From assembly GCA_028285265.1 (NCBI GenBank), contig JANQPX010000053.1, forward strand, positions 124,001 to 188,000: a stretch of 64,000 nt of DNA, written 5' to 3'. Both the position numbers and the translations under genes were made by a program. The DNA comes from Geminicoccaceae bacterium. Its GTDB lineage: Bacteria; Pseudomonadota; Alphaproteobacteria; Geminicoccales; Geminicoccaceae. Shown piece by piece: positions 27,433 to 36,294 of this stretch (position 1 is the stretch's first letter; each line of letters opens with the position of its first letter). Under the pieces are notes generated by a model that was given only the letters and a program-made list of their open reading frames with translations, searched no databases and was not told the DNA's origin.

Positions 27433-28827
27433 ATGGCGCTTTGGCTCTTGGTCCGACGATTTCTTGGCGACCGTCGTGGCGGTGTTGCCATGATGGTCGG
27501 CATGTCCATCTTCGTGTTGGCGGGGGCGCTGGGCGTTGCCGTCGATAGCGCACGTGGGTATTCCGCCAAGAGCAAGTTGCAGGATGCCGTCGATGCCGCG
27601 GCTTTGGCCGGCGCCAAGGCCTATAGCCAGGGCCTGACCGCTGGAGACGACGGTACGGCGGAGGACTTTGCGTCGGCTGAGGCCCGTATGTTCTTCGACG
27701 CCAATTACAGCGATGACTACATGGGCGGTGTTGTCGCCGATTTCGACGCGCGAATCGATGAGGCGAGTGAGAGCCTCATCGTCACCGCAGAAGCCACCAT
27801 TCCGACGTCATTTCTACAAGTCTTAGGGATCAACGAAGTCACCATTTCGAGCGAAGCTCAGGTCATCGCCGCGCAAACCGCTCTCGAGCTGGCGCTCGTC
27901 GTTGATGTCACGGGATCAATGAATTGGACGGACAGCAATGGTGATGTGAAAATTGATTCGTTGCAGTCCGCCGGCCTTAAGTTGCTTGAGACTCTTTATG
28001 ACGAGGAGACGACCCTGCCCGGCGTTTACCTCTCGCTCGTTCCCTATCGTGCTGCCGTCAATGTTGGTTCGGGCCGAACATCGTGGCTCCGGAACTTCAA
28101 TGCAAGTGACTTCAGTCCTGTGGGATGGCGCGGCTGCGTTCTGGCGCGTAACGATCCTCGCGATCAAAACGATAATCCTCCGACGATTCCGCCCAACAGG
28201 TTCTATCCCTATTTCTGGCCAGCCAGCGAGTATGGGTACTGGGCCACATACTTCTTTGGACCCCACGACCCGAATCAGATCTGTCCGATCAACGAGATCA
28301 TACCGCTCACCGACAACCGTACAACGATCGAGGACGGCATCAATGCGCTCGATGCTCAGTCCGGTGGAGGGACTCAGACGAGCCAAGGCCTTGTTTGGGG
28401 GTGGCGTGCGATCTCGCCTCGCTGGCAAGGCTATTGGGGCGGCGTGACGCCGAGCGATATGCCGCATGAGTATGACGAGCCCAATCTCATCAAGGCGGTT
28501 GTGTTTATGACCGATGGCATTGCCGATATTGGTTGGGAACTCATGGCCTACGGCTTCTTGGATGAGGGCAATCTGGGCACGACCAATGAGGCATCAGCCG
28601 AAGCTGAAGTGAATAGTCGTTTGAGCACGATTTGCGAAGCGATTAAGGATGAAGGCGTCGAGATCTTCTCCGTGATGTTTGCCGTCACCGATCCGTCAAT
28701 CGAAACGACTTATCGCGATTGCGCATCCCAACCCGAGCATTTCTTCAATTCGCCGACCGGCGAGGAGTTGGAAGCGGCGTTCGAAGCCATCGGCAGAAAA
28801 CTGGCCTCGCTTCGAATCGCTCGTTGA
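27433..28827 (+). CDS. TadG-like pilus-assembly protein with vWA domain
   Basis: From the ATG at 27433 this 464-residue protein begins with a TadE/TadG-type segment (RRFLGDRRGGVAMMVG followed by a hydrophobic helix and DSARGYSAKSKLQDAVDAAALAGA), which gives a prepilin-like anchor. A von Willebrand factor A domain starts at about residue 150, with a MIDAS-like DVTGS (Asp158-Thr160-Ser162), an FMTDG motif, and SVMFAV. TadG proteins are accessory to Flp pili. No other tad genes are near. A start at 27388 or 27394 would add residues without a clear role. Confidence 0.78.
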   Translation: MALWLLVRRFLGDRRGGVAMMVGMSIFVLAGALGVAVDSARGYSAKSKLQDAVDAAALAGAKAYSQGLTAGDDGTAEDFASAEARMFFDANYSDDYMGGVVADFDARIDEASESLIVTAEATIPTSFLQVLGINEVTISSEAQVIAAQTALELALVVDVTGSMNWTDSNGDVKIDSLQSAGLKLLETLYDEETTLPGVYLSLVPYRAAVNVGSGRTSWLRNFNASDFSPVGWRGCVLARNDPRDQNDNPPTIPPNRFYPYFWPASEYGYWATYFFGPHDPNQICPINEIIPLTDNRTTIEDGINALDAQSGGGTQTSQGLVWGWRAISPRWQGYWGGVTPSDMPHEYDEPNLIKAVVFMTDGIADIGWELMAYGFLDEGNLGTTNEASAEAEVNSRLSTICEAIKDEGVEIFSVMFAVTDPSIETTYRDCASQPEHFFNSPTGEELEAAFEAIGRKLASLRIAR

Positions 28828-28948
28828 TACGTCGATAAAAAGAGCCTTGATCGCCACCTCACAGGCGCTCGGTGGATCTTAATTCGAACAAGACTAGTGC
28901 GACAGTTACACCTTCGGATACACTCGCAAAAACAGGCGAGTGTTCCCC

Positions 28949-30172
28949 ATGACTTTTGATTACGACGCGTCCTTTCGATCAGATTTGCCAGCGCCCGCTG
29001 AAAGATGGAACGGTTTTCCCCGTTACAATTTCATCGGTGGCCATAACGACCCCGATCATGTTCCGGTGGACTGGTTGGCGGAGGCAGCAAGAGCTGCCGT
29101 TGAGCGGGAAGGTCGGACGCTCGCAACCTATCGTTTGCAAAGCGGTCCGCAAGGCCACAAAGGCCTTCGCGCCTTCATTGCTGCCAAGCTTGCGGCGCGA
29201 GCGGGCATGGCATGCAGCGCCGATGACATCTTGGTGACAACCGGATCTCTCCAGGTACTGGATCTGGTCAATGCAGCGTTCCTTGAGCCAGGCGATACCG
29301 TGATCGTCGAGGCAGAGAGCTATGCGGGAACATTGAGCAGGATTCGGGCCAAGGGAGCGCAGACGGTTGGTGTCAAGCTAGATGATTACGGCATGTGCAT
29401 GGACCATCTCGCCGTGTTGCTTGACGATTTAAAAGCGAAAGAGATCAAACCGAAATTCCTTTACACCATTCCGACGGTGCAAAATCCGACAGGCTCGGTG
29501 CTGCCGCTGGAGCGACGGCGTGAGCTTCTTCGGCTTGCCTCTGTCTATGATTTTCCGATCTTTGAGGATGATTGCTATGCCGACCTCCTTTGGGGTGGGG
29601 AGCGCCCCCCTGCGATCCGTGCCTTGGATCATGAGGGTCGCGTTATCTACTGCGGTTCGTTTTCAAAATCGCTGGCCCCGGCACTGCGCGTTGGTTATGC
29701 CGTCGCCGCATGGCCCGTCTTGAGCAGGTTCCTGTCCCTCAAAGATGATGCCGGAAGTGGTGCGCTCGAGCAGATGACCCTTGCGGCCCTCGACGTTGCC
29801 TCTTTCGATGATCACGTCGAAGGCTTACAGCGTATATTGAAGGAGAAATGCGCCGTGATGATCGGGGCTCTCGAAGAGCATTTTGGGACGTCTGCCGAGT
29901 TCGTGGCGCCCAAAGGTGGCATTTATGTTTGGGTAACGCTGCCATCCGGCGTGGATACAACGGTTCTGGCGAACGTGGCTGCCAAGGAAGGGGTAACGCT
30001 TAATCCGGGAGCTGATTGGACATCTGATCCAGAGGCGGGGCGGCATAAGCTTCGATTGTGTTTTGCGAATCCTTCCAAAGAGATCATTCGTGAGGGAGTC
30101 GCCAAGCTGGCGGAAATTTGCCACCGAGAGACCGGCATTCCGATCCGGAGCAGCAATATCGCGCGTCCCTAA
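28949..30172 (+). CDS. PLP-dependent aminotransferase, fold type I (LysN/2-aminoadipate type)
   Basis: This protein of 407 residues resembles the 2-aminoadipate/aromatic aminotransferase group related to the C-terminal domain of MocR regulators. It has YRLQSGPQGHKGLR, VTTGSLQVLDLV, TIPTVQNPTGSVL, FEDDCYADL and the Schiff-base Lys in CGSFSKSLAPALRVGY. It has no DNA-binding domain, so it is an enzyme rather than a MocR regulator. The ATG at 28949 is preferred over the GTG at 28940. It stands alone between genes of unrelated function. Confidence 0.88.
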   Translation: MTFDYDASFRSDLPAPAERWNGFPRYNFIGGHNDPDHVPVDWLAEAARAAVEREGRTLATYRLQSGPQGHKGLRAFIAAKLAARAGMACSADDILVTTGSLQVLDLVNAAFLEPGDTVIVEAESYAGTLSRIRAKGAQTVGVKLDDYGMCMDHLAVLLDDLKAKEIKPKFLYTIPTVQNPTGSVLPLERRRELLRLASVYDFPIFEDDCYADLLWGGERPPAIRALDHEGRVIYCGSFSKSLAPALRVGYAVAAWPVLSRFLSLKDDAGSGALEQMTLAALDVASFDDHVEGLQRILKEKCAVMIGALEEHFGTSAEFVAPKGGIYVWVTLPSGVDTTVLANVAAKEGVTLNPGADWTSDPEAGRHKLRLCFANPSKEIIREGVAKLAEICHRETGIPIRSSNIARP

Positions 30173-30269
30173 CAACAACACTGCTTCGTGATGAGGGCAT
30201 GATGAGGAGGTTGACCAGACTGCCGCTTCGCGCGACGTTCTGCCGGCAATGATCCAAGGGGGGACTGGC

Positions 30270-31262
30270 GTGCGCCCGTCACGATTCATCATCGTTCAAG
30301 CCATGTTGCTCGCTGCCCTAAGCTTCGGCGCTGCGGCTGACGAGTATGGCGGGGCTGAAGCGTTAGGCGATACCCTAGGCAGCGCTGGCGATGGGGGCCA
30401 AGTCGAAATCAGGCCTGCGTCCCAGAGCGTCAGCGATCGTCAGCGTGAGCGCCGCCGGGCGAGCCGTGATCGTGCGCGTCGGCGGTTCGTTCGAGGCGGG
30501 GCTGAGCTCCTGCCGCATTTCGGTGATTATATCGTTCGCGAAAAGGGCTTTAGCACTTCGCGATTCAGGAGTGCCCACGGTTTGTTTACGGTCGAGTTGA
30601 TCGATCACTGCGGCGACTGGACACTTCAGGAGAAATGGGACCTCGAGCTGAAGGACCAGTCCGATCTCTCCCACCACAGCAATTTGCTCTATCGTGCTTC
30701 CGAGGCCAAAGTTGGTGATCGTTTCGTCTTTGCCTATAGCAACGATCATATGGGGCAGCGTACTGACTTTATTGGCGACGTCGTCGAGGTCGATCGTGGC
30801 TATATGGCCCGATTCCGCGAGCCGGCGCGCAACGACGTCTTCCTGCCGCCGGATCTCGTCTTTCCCATTACCCATTTACGTCAGATTCTTGCGCAAGCGC
30901 GGCGACGATCATCGGGCTTCGAATCGATTGTCTTTGATGGTGGCAACGACTTTGCCTACCGTGCGGTCACCACGATCAGCCAGCCATTGCCCGATGATGA
31001 CGGCAGGGGCAATGTTGTCGGGAGCCGGACCGATCTTGACCCTAGGACGTCCGACCGCTTACCGGATGGGCTCTATTGGCCGGTACGTGTCGAATATTTT
31101 CCGGTGGACGATGGCTTCGCGCCCCCGGTATTCACGCGGGAGTTTTTGCTGCATGAGAACGGGATCATTTTGAGCTTTCATGTCGACTATGGGGATCTCC
31201 AGATGGAAGCGCGTTTGAAAAATCTTGATGTTCGAGAGGCGGTATCATGCGTGAACGAGTGA
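30270..31262 (+). CDS. EipB-like cell-envelope protein (DUF1849)
   Basis: This 330-residue exported protein (GTG at 30270, preceded by AAGGGGGG) has a signal peptide at about 1-23 and a C-terminal DUF1849 domain from about 78. Family landmarks are FLPPDLVFPITHLRQIL, VFDGGNDFAYR, YWPVRVEYF and HENGIILSFHVDYGDLQM. Cys114 (DHCGDW) and Cys327 (VSCVNE) correspond to the disulfide pair of Brucella EipB, a periplasmic beta-spiral protein of envelope integrity. Between signal peptide and domain is an Arg-rich segment with 11 Arg in 19 residues (57-75), which I have not seen described. Confidence 0.85.
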   Translation: MRPSRFIIVQAMLLAALSFGAAADEYGGAEALGDTLGSAGDGGQVEIRPASQSVSDRQRERRRASRDRARRRFVRGGAELLPHFGDYIVREKGFSTSRFRSAHGLFTVELIDHCGDWTLQEKWDLELKDQSDLSHHSNLLYRASEAKVGDRFVFAYSNDHMGQRTDFIGDVVEVDRGYMARFREPARNDVFLPPDLVFPITHLRQILAQARRRSSGFESIVFDGGNDFAYRAVTTISQPLPDDDGRGNVVGSRTDLDPRTSDRLPDGLYWPVRVEYFPVDDGFAPPVFTREFLLHENGIILSFHVDYGDLQMEARLKNLDVREAVSCVNE

Positions 31263-31350
31263 GGCCGCGATTTGGTCACGCCCCGATGTGCAAGACGTTT
31301 AGGAGCCGGGCTGCAAGATATGTCCCCCCATTGGCAGTGGCATCGTTTCA

Positions 31351-32082
31351 ATGACCGAACGGCCCCAATTCCCTCCCGTCTTTCAAGCCTATGCTGTCAC
31401 GGCTGACCTCGATCCGTTCGAGCGCGCTGTCGACATGGCAAAGTCTGGCACCGAAGCCGGCACCCTGCTTTGGAGTGCCCGACAAGACGTCTATGAAAGC
31501 GCGATCGTTCTCGCACCCGAGAACTCGCTGGAAGCGTCACTTCCCGTGATCATGGCTGCTGGTCTTGGGCTGGGCGATGCCCTCGGCGCTCTGGTTCCCC
31601 CTGTGGTCGCCGTCACATTTGGCTGGCCCGACCGTATTGAGCTCAATGGTGCTGCTGTCGGCAGGATTCGTCTGATTCTTCCCGAGACACCCAACCCGAC
31701 AGCTGTGCCCGAGTGGTTGGTTGTAGGGTTCAACCTTGCGAATGCAGGTTATTGGCAAGAAGGGCCCAACGACGAACGACAGACCACGACATTGAACGAG
31801 GAGGGCTGTCAGATTGATCTCCTCGATCTTCTTGAGGCATTTGGGCGCCACTTCCTCGCCTGGATCAATCGTTGGCAGACTGATGGCGTGCAGCCTGTAC
31901 AGCAGGCTTGGATGAGCCGAACGCTCGAGGTGGGAAAGCCCATTACCATCGAGGTCGATGGCAAGCGTCGCGAGGGGACATTCAAAGGCCTGAATGAGCA
32001 ATGTGGGCTCGAGTTGGACGATCATGGACGCCACCAAGTCATACCGCTGGACCTGGCGGTCGAAATTTCTTCCCTGACCTGA
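31351..32082 (+). CDS. biotin/lipoate protein ligase-like protein
   Basis: This 243-residue protein has the biotin/lipoate A/B ligase fold in a divergent form: LLWSARQDVYESAIVLAPE, GWPDRIELNGAAVGRIRLILPE and LVVGFNLANA mark the central domain, and a C-terminal SH3-like part (WMSRTLEVGKPITIEVDGKRREGTFKGLNEQCGLEL) resembles BirA's C-terminal domain. A canonical GRGRxGR loop is not visible, so activity is uncertain. It is followed after 12 bases by a DUF6352 gene. Confidence 0.75.
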   Translation: MTERPQFPPVFQAYAVTADLDPFERAVDMAKSGTEAGTLLWSARQDVYESAIVLAPENSLEASLPVIMAAGLGLGDALGALVPPVVAVTFGWPDRIELNGAAVGRIRLILPETPNPTAVPEWLVVGFNLANAGYWQEGPNDERQTTTLNEEGCQIDLLDLLEAFGRHFLAWINRWQTDGVQPVQQAWMSRTLEVGKPITIEVDGKRREGTFKGLNEQCGLELDDHGRHQVIPLDLAVEISSLT

Positions 32083-32094
32083 GTTGGATCGGTG

Positions 32095-33105
32095 ATGGAA
32101 TTTTGGCGCAGTGCAGGGTGGGAATTGACAGAAACTGCTGAGGGTGCACGCCGTTGTGTCACCGATGACTGGTTTCGGGCGTATCTCCTGCGCCCTGAAT
32201 TGGCGCCGATTGACGACTCTTGCCAGCATGAGCGCGCACTTCACGAAAAGCTTCTGGCTGACCCAAAGACGACGATTGACGACAACGAGCTCGACAAGCT
32301 CGCGGATGGTGATGTCGCCGGTAACTACAAGGCCTATCGCTCTTATCGTGAACGGCTTTTGGCAAATCCGACAATTGAAGCTGCCTATCTCGACATGATC
32401 GAACATGGCATCGATGGAATTCCACCGCTGTTTCTTGACCAGCTGGTTCATGTTCTGCTTCGGCATGTCCTCCGCGGCTGTGATGATCCCATACGTCTCC
32501 GTGCTGCGGAGCTTTTCTTCCGGGCGCAGAAGGTATCAATCCAGGATGGCCGTGTGATGCTGGCGGACGAAGAGACGGTCGACATGCATGCATCCGGCCA
32601 GGGTTTTGGCTCCCTTGGCCGCCTTTTGGTTCAGTCCGAGATCAAACCAGCGAGCGTTGATCTTGATGTGTTGGATGAGGCGAGTGCCGATGCCTATTGG
32701 TCCAGGAGCGATCGTTTCGACATGGTGCTCGATCTTGGCTTCACCCGCCCCGGGCTCGATGGCTTTTGCCGGGTGCTCGAGGCTTGGGTCGAACATCTTC
32801 GTGGGATCGAGGTGCGGATCCAGCCTGTCCAGCAAATCAGTGACCAACGATGGAGTTGGCATATCGGCTTAGACGCGGAAGCGAACGCCTTCCTAAATGA
32901 TCTCTATGGTGGCGCCGAGATCGACGAGAGTCGGCGGGCTAGGCTTTTGAGCCTCTTTCGCCTCGAGTTCGTCGATGCCGCGGCCATGCTAGAGCGAGTT
33001 CGCGGCCGTCCCGTCTATCTCGGTTTGATGATGACCGCCGATGAACGTCTGTCGATGAAACCGCAAAATATTCTGGCCAACTTACCGCTTGCGGCCCGCT
33101 CCTAA
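32095..33105 (+). CDS. DUF6352 family protein
   Basis: This 336-residue soluble protein begins MEFWRSAGWELTE and has DDWFRAYLLRPELAP and NYKAYRSYRERLLANP segments that match the family. It is placed immediately after the ligase-like gene and before a DUF6494 gene, so the three are probably co-transcribed. No catalytic motif is visible. The ATG at 32095 follows a GTG at 32092, and either could start it. Confidence 0.75.
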   Translation: MEFWRSAGWELTETAEGARRCVTDDWFRAYLLRPELAPIDDSCQHERALHEKLLADPKTTIDDNELDKLADGDVAGNYKAYRSYRERLLANPTIEAAYLDMIEHGIDGIPPLFLDQLVHVLLRHVLRGCDDPIRLRAAELFFRAQKVSIQDGRVMLADEETVDMHASGQGFGSLGRLLVQSEIKPASVDLDVLDEASADAYWSRSDRFDMVLDLGFTRPGLDGFCRVLEAWVEHLRGIEVRIQPVQQISDQRWSWHIGLDAEANAFLNDLYGGAEIDESRRARLLSLFRLEFVDAAAMLERVRGRPVYLGLMMTADERLSMKPQNILANLPLAARS

Positions 33106-33163
33106 GCGGAATTGGTGGAGATCAGCGTAGGTTTTTTGGTGACTGCTAAATCAGGAGAGTCGC

Positions 33164-33370
33164 ATGGATGAAGATGCCTTCAATATGAGTGTTCGGAAAT
33201 TTCTAAAAAAGGTTGGTGTCACGTCTCAGCGTGAGATCGAGCAGGCAGTGCGCGATGCGCTTCAGACCGGTAAGATCGATGACGGCACCAAGCTTAAGGC
33301 GACGGTTCGGTTGACGATCGATGGTGTCGATCTTGATGAGACCATTACTGGCAATATTGATCTGACGTGA
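33164..33370 (+). CDS. DUF6494 family small protein
   Basis: This 68-residue protein starts MDEDAFNMSVRKFLKKVGVTSQREIEQAV and ends with ETITGNIDLT. It matches the DUF6494 family, small soluble proteins of unknown function. A GGAGAG ribosome-binding site precedes the ATG. The position after DUF6352 suggests a linked role. Confidence 0.8.
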   Translation: MDEDAFNMSVRKFLKKVGVTSQREIEQAVRDALQTGKIDDGTKLKATVRLTIDGVDLDETITGNIDLT

Positions 33371-33394
33371 GCCCTCTGCCTGGAAGTCGAGCCT

Positions 33395-33715
33395 TTGGCA
33401 GCCAAGCCCTTTCTTGATCGGGCCGTCGCGCGGGTTCTTGCGGCTTTTGTCATCGCCCTTTGCGGTGCCTTGCTCGCTTATCTCCACCGGGACGATATTC
33501 AGCCAGCGCTGGGATGGACCGAGGCACCCGCCGCAAAGAGCGCTTCAAAAGACCCAGCTTTGCCCTGTATTGAGCAACGCTTTGCAGAGATCGATGCCAT
33601 GATCGACGACGGTATTGTCAAAGCTGGTCAGGCCGCGAAGTTCAAAGAGCGCGCTGAAGCCATGTGCCGGGCAACCAACGATGAGGGAGGAGGACCGTCT
33701 CTCCCTATCAATTGA
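33395..33715 (+). CDS. small single-pass membrane protein
   Basis: This 106-residue protein (TTG start at 33395, preceded by GGAAG) has one hydrophobic helix at about 13-30 and a soluble tail with two Cys (LPCIEQRF, EAMCRATND) and a predicted helix that could be cysteine-linked in the periplasm. I do not recognise a family. It lies 24 bases after the DUF6494 gene and may be the last gene of that operon. Confidence 0.6.
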   Translation: MAAKPFLDRAVARVLAAFVIALCGALLAYLHRDDIQPALGWTEAPAAKSASKDPALPCIEQRFAEIDAMIDDGIVKAGQAAKFKERAEAMCRATNDEGGGPSLPIN

Positions 33716-33729
33716 GGGGTTCTCTTCGA

Positions 33730-34185
33730 TCAGCGTCTCGACTTGAAAAAGTCTAGGAGAAGCCTCGCAGCTCGGCGTTCGGCGAGACCGCCATAGACTT
33801 CAGGTGCGTGGTGGCAGGTGTTCGTTTGAAACAGCCTCGGCCCATGATCGACGGCCCCGCTTTTGGGGTCGCTAGCGCCATAATAGAGTCGTCTGATGCG
33901 CGCAAAACTGATGGCGGCAGCACACATCGGACAGGGTTCAAGGGTCACATAAAGATCGCAATCGGTGAGACGAAGTTCGCCGAGTATCTTTGATGTCTCT
34001 CGAATAACCAAGACTTCCGCATGTGCCGTTGGGTCAAGCCTTTCTCGCATCCTGTTGCCATCGCTCGCGATCACGTCGCCAGCGGCATTGGTGATGACGG
34101 CGCCTACCGGAACCTCACCCCTCGCAGCTGCTGCTTCGGCCTCCAAGAGGGCTTGTTCCATTGGCGTGGGCGGTACGCCAGTCAT
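33730..34185 (-). CDS. tadA: tRNA adenosine(34) deaminase TadA
   Basis: This 151-residue zinc deaminase converts A34 to inosine in tRNA-Arg(ACG). The zinc site is His and Glu in PTAHAEVLVI and the two cysteines of EPCPMCAAA. The C-terminal LFQTNTCHHAPEVYGG is typical of TadA and includes a tRNA-binding region. It lies directly downstream of the MidA-type methyltransferase. Confidence 0.95.
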   Translation of the reverse strand: MTGVPPTPMEQALLEAEAAAARGEVPVGAVITNAAGDVIASDGNRMRERLDPTAHAEVLVIRETSKILGELRLTDCDLYVTLEPCPMCAAAISFARIRRLYYGASDPKSGAVDHGPRLFQTNTCHHAPEVYGGLAERRAARLLLDFFKSRR

Positions 34186-34186
34186 A

Positions 34187-35329
34187 TCACCTCCGGACAG
34201 ACCGAAGGCTAGGTGCGGCGAAACCTGGCGGCGGTGACTCGGTTGGCGACCGGAGTGCTAACACCTTGAAGGCCTCGCCCATTGCGCTCGCATCCGTTAG
34301 GCGAAAGAGCCCCTCCCTTAAGCGCTTGCCCTGCTCCCGGTTCGCCTGGTTGAGCAGCGCTGCGGTGCGTACCTCGACACCGAGCGTCCGAAGGAACGTC
34401 CCCTGTGGGACGGGGCCGAAGACATCGGCGCCACCTTGTGAGGCTGCGAAGCCGATGCGTCTAAAGTCCACCTGAGTCGTCAGATCGACTGTGCCAGGTG
34501 CGGTGAGGGGATCAACGGGCTCATGGCCTTTCACGGCTTGAAGCGTGTCGCCGGTTGCGTGATCGACCCAAGCTCCGTAGTCGATGATCGCCGCCATTCC
34601 TCCGTAGCGGCCGATGCGCTCCGCGATCGCTCGGGCAAGCGCTTCGCGTGCCGGACTGACCTCGGTGACTGAGCCGGGGGAACTCGCGTGTAGCTCTTGA
34701 ACTGCCTCAAGCAGGACGGGCGGCGCCTCGCCCAGGGAAAAGGCCAGTTCGCCGTGATCTTTCAGGGTAACGAGCCGTTCTGCCCAGCCTCGCTCGTTTC
34801 GGACGAGCTGATGGGTGGGTAGGGCATCGAAGACCTCGTTGGCGATCAAAAGAAGAGGTCCTGAAGGAACGGTGTCCAAGCGCTCATGCCAAGTGATCGG
34901 AGCGCTGTCGAGCGCAATCTTCTGAACGGCCTGAAGACGTTGGCTCGTCTCTACGAGATGAATGTTTGCGGCGTCGAGGAAGCCTGGGACCTTAGTGGTT
35001 GCTCGAAGGAGATCGATCATCAGCTGTCCGCGGCCTGGACCGAGTTCCACCAACTGAAATGGCGCTGGCCGCCCCGCGCTCTGCCACGCCGTAGCCAGCC
35101 AAAGCCCGATCAGTTCTCCAAAAACCTGACTTATCTCCGGTGCCGTTGTGAAGTCACCATCGGCACCAAAGGGGTCACGGCTTTGATAGTAGCCATGATC
35201 AGGGTGATTGAGCGAAAGATCCATGAAAGCAGCGACTGGCACTGGGCCGTCTGCCGCGATCCGCTTTTTAAGGAGTTTTAAAAGCGGTAAATCAGGACGT
35301 CTCGGCGTGGGTTTGCTTCGCACCGCCAT
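34187..35329 (-). CDS. MidA-type class I SAM methyltransferase (NDUFAF7 family)
   Basis: This 380-residue protein (ATG at 35329) belongs to the DUF185/NDUFAF7 family. It has DLSLNHPDHGYYQSRDPFGADGDF near the start and the SAM motif LVELGPGRGQLMIDLL at about 90-103. The mitochondrial homologue dimethylates an arginine on a complex I subunit. It overlaps lgt by about 38 bases, and ends one base from tadA, so lgt-midA-tadA are likely one unit. Confidence 0.85.
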   Translation of the reverse strand: MAVRSKPTPRRPDLPLLKLLKKRIAADGPVPVAAFMDLSLNHPDHGYYQSRDPFGADGDFTTAPEISQVFGELIGLWLATAWQSAGRPAPFQLVELGPGRGQLMIDLLRATTKVPGFLDAANIHLVETSQRLQAVQKIALDSAPITWHERLDTVPSGPLLLIANEVFDALPTHQLVRNERGWAERLVTLKDHGELAFSLGEAPPVLLEAVQELHASSPGSVTEVSPAREALARAIAERIGRYGGMAAIIDYGAWVDHATGDTLQAVKGHEPVDPLTAPGTVDLTTQVDFRRIGFAASQGGADVFGPVPQGTFLRTLGVEVRTAALLNQANREQGKRLREGLFRLTDASAMGEAFKVLALRSPTESPPPGFAAPSLRSVRR

Positions 35330-36116
35330 GACTTCGCACCAAAAGGAAGAGGCCAACCAAGATCATCGGCAGCGACAAGATCTGTCCCATCGTCACACTA
35401 CTGCCAAGGAGGAGGCCCAGATGAGCGTCCGGTTCTCTAAAGAATTCGACAAATGAGCGGGCAAGACCATAGCCAATGAGGAAAAGGCCGCCGATCTGGC
35501 CTGCCGTCTCCGGGATTCGTTTGCGTCGCGCAAACCAGAAAAGGATCAAAAAGAGCACAAGGCCTTCAAGGACGGCTTCATAGAGTTGGCTCGGATGGCG
35601 GGCGACCGGGCCGCCATGGGGAAAGACCATCGCCCAAGGAGCTTCGCTTGCTCGACCGAAGAGTTCGCCATTGATAAAATTGGCAATGCGGCCAAAGAAG
35701 AGGCCGATCGGCACCGCTGCCGCAACTGCATCACCGATCTCGAGAAAGGAGATGCTGCGCCTCCAAGCAAAAAGCGTCATGGCGACGATGACACCCAGCA
35801 TACCACCATGGAACGACATGCCGCCCTGCCAGACAGCAAGAATTTCGTTGGGATGCGCGAGATAAAAGCCGGGCTTGTAGAAGAGCACATAGCCAAGGCG
35901 TCCACCGAGAACGACGCCAAGCGTGACATAAAGGAGGAGATCGTCGAGATCCTCCAGCGTCAAACGCCATCCCGGACGTTGGACCAGCCAGCGCAAATAG
36001 ATCCAACCCAAAACCAATCCCCCGATGTAGGCGAGCGCATACCATCGAATGGCGAACGGACCGATCTCGATGAGGACGGGATCAATCACGGGAAAGGCGA
36101 TGGCAAGTGTTGGCAA
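35292..36116 (-). CDS. lgt: prolipoprotein diacylglyceryl transferase
   Basis: This 274-residue multi-pass inner-membrane enzyme adds diacylglycerol to the lipobox Cys of prolipoproteins. It begins with PTLAIAFPVIDPVLIEIGPFAIRWYALAY-type residues, has SFHGGMLGVI, the Lgt signature GRIANFINGELFGR and RHPSQLYEAVLEG. The start is a TTG at 36116 without an obvious ribosome-binding site; the family N-terminus supports it. Several lipoproteins in this window would be its substrates. Confidence 0.93.
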   Translation of the reverse strand: MPTLAIAFPVIDPVLIEIGPFAIRWYALAYIGGLVLGWIYLRWLVQRPGWRLTLEDLDDLLLYVTLGVVLGGRLGYVLFYKPGFYLAHPNEILAVWQGGMSFHGGMLGVIVAMTLFAWRRSISFLEIGDAVAAAVPIGLFFGRIANFINGELFGRASEAPWAMVFPHGGPVARHPSQLYEAVLEGLVLFLILFWFARRKRIPETAGQIGGLFLIGYGLARSFVEFFREPDAHLGLLLGSSVTMGQILSLPMILVGLFLLVRSHGGAKQTHAETS

Positions 36117-36294
36117 GGGTATGATCCGACGCTGACGGGAATAGAGGGGTTTATAAGCCGTGCCCTACCATGGCCGCAAGCTTCGGTTCGGTTCGATTTC
36201 GTTTGAAGGTCTGGCTCTCTGTCGCCGTTGCTGTCCGAGAATGCTCGGTCTTGGGGCAAGGAGAGCCTCTCAAAGCGTAGGGTCAGCTGATGGG
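36117..36294. promoter_or_regulatory. gap between lgt start and Lrp gene end
   Basis: The lgt promoter should lie here on the minus strand; the Lrp gene ends on the other side. No operator or clear terminator is visible. Confidence 0.3.

Noticed and set aside
28849-28880. Weak hairpin after the TadG-like gene
   Set aside because: Only five contiguous pairs plus a bulged three, and no T-run; not strong enough to list as a terminator.
30199-30252. 17-codon frame before the EipB-like gene
   Set aside because: It overlaps the alternative start, has no support other than a nearby GAGGG, and is Arg-rich by chance; not enough to call a leader peptide.
31537-32466. Minus-strand frame (309 codons) opposite the ligase-like and DUF6352 genes
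   Set aside because: Composition is that of a shadow; both plus-strand genes have recognisable family segments and good gene spacing.
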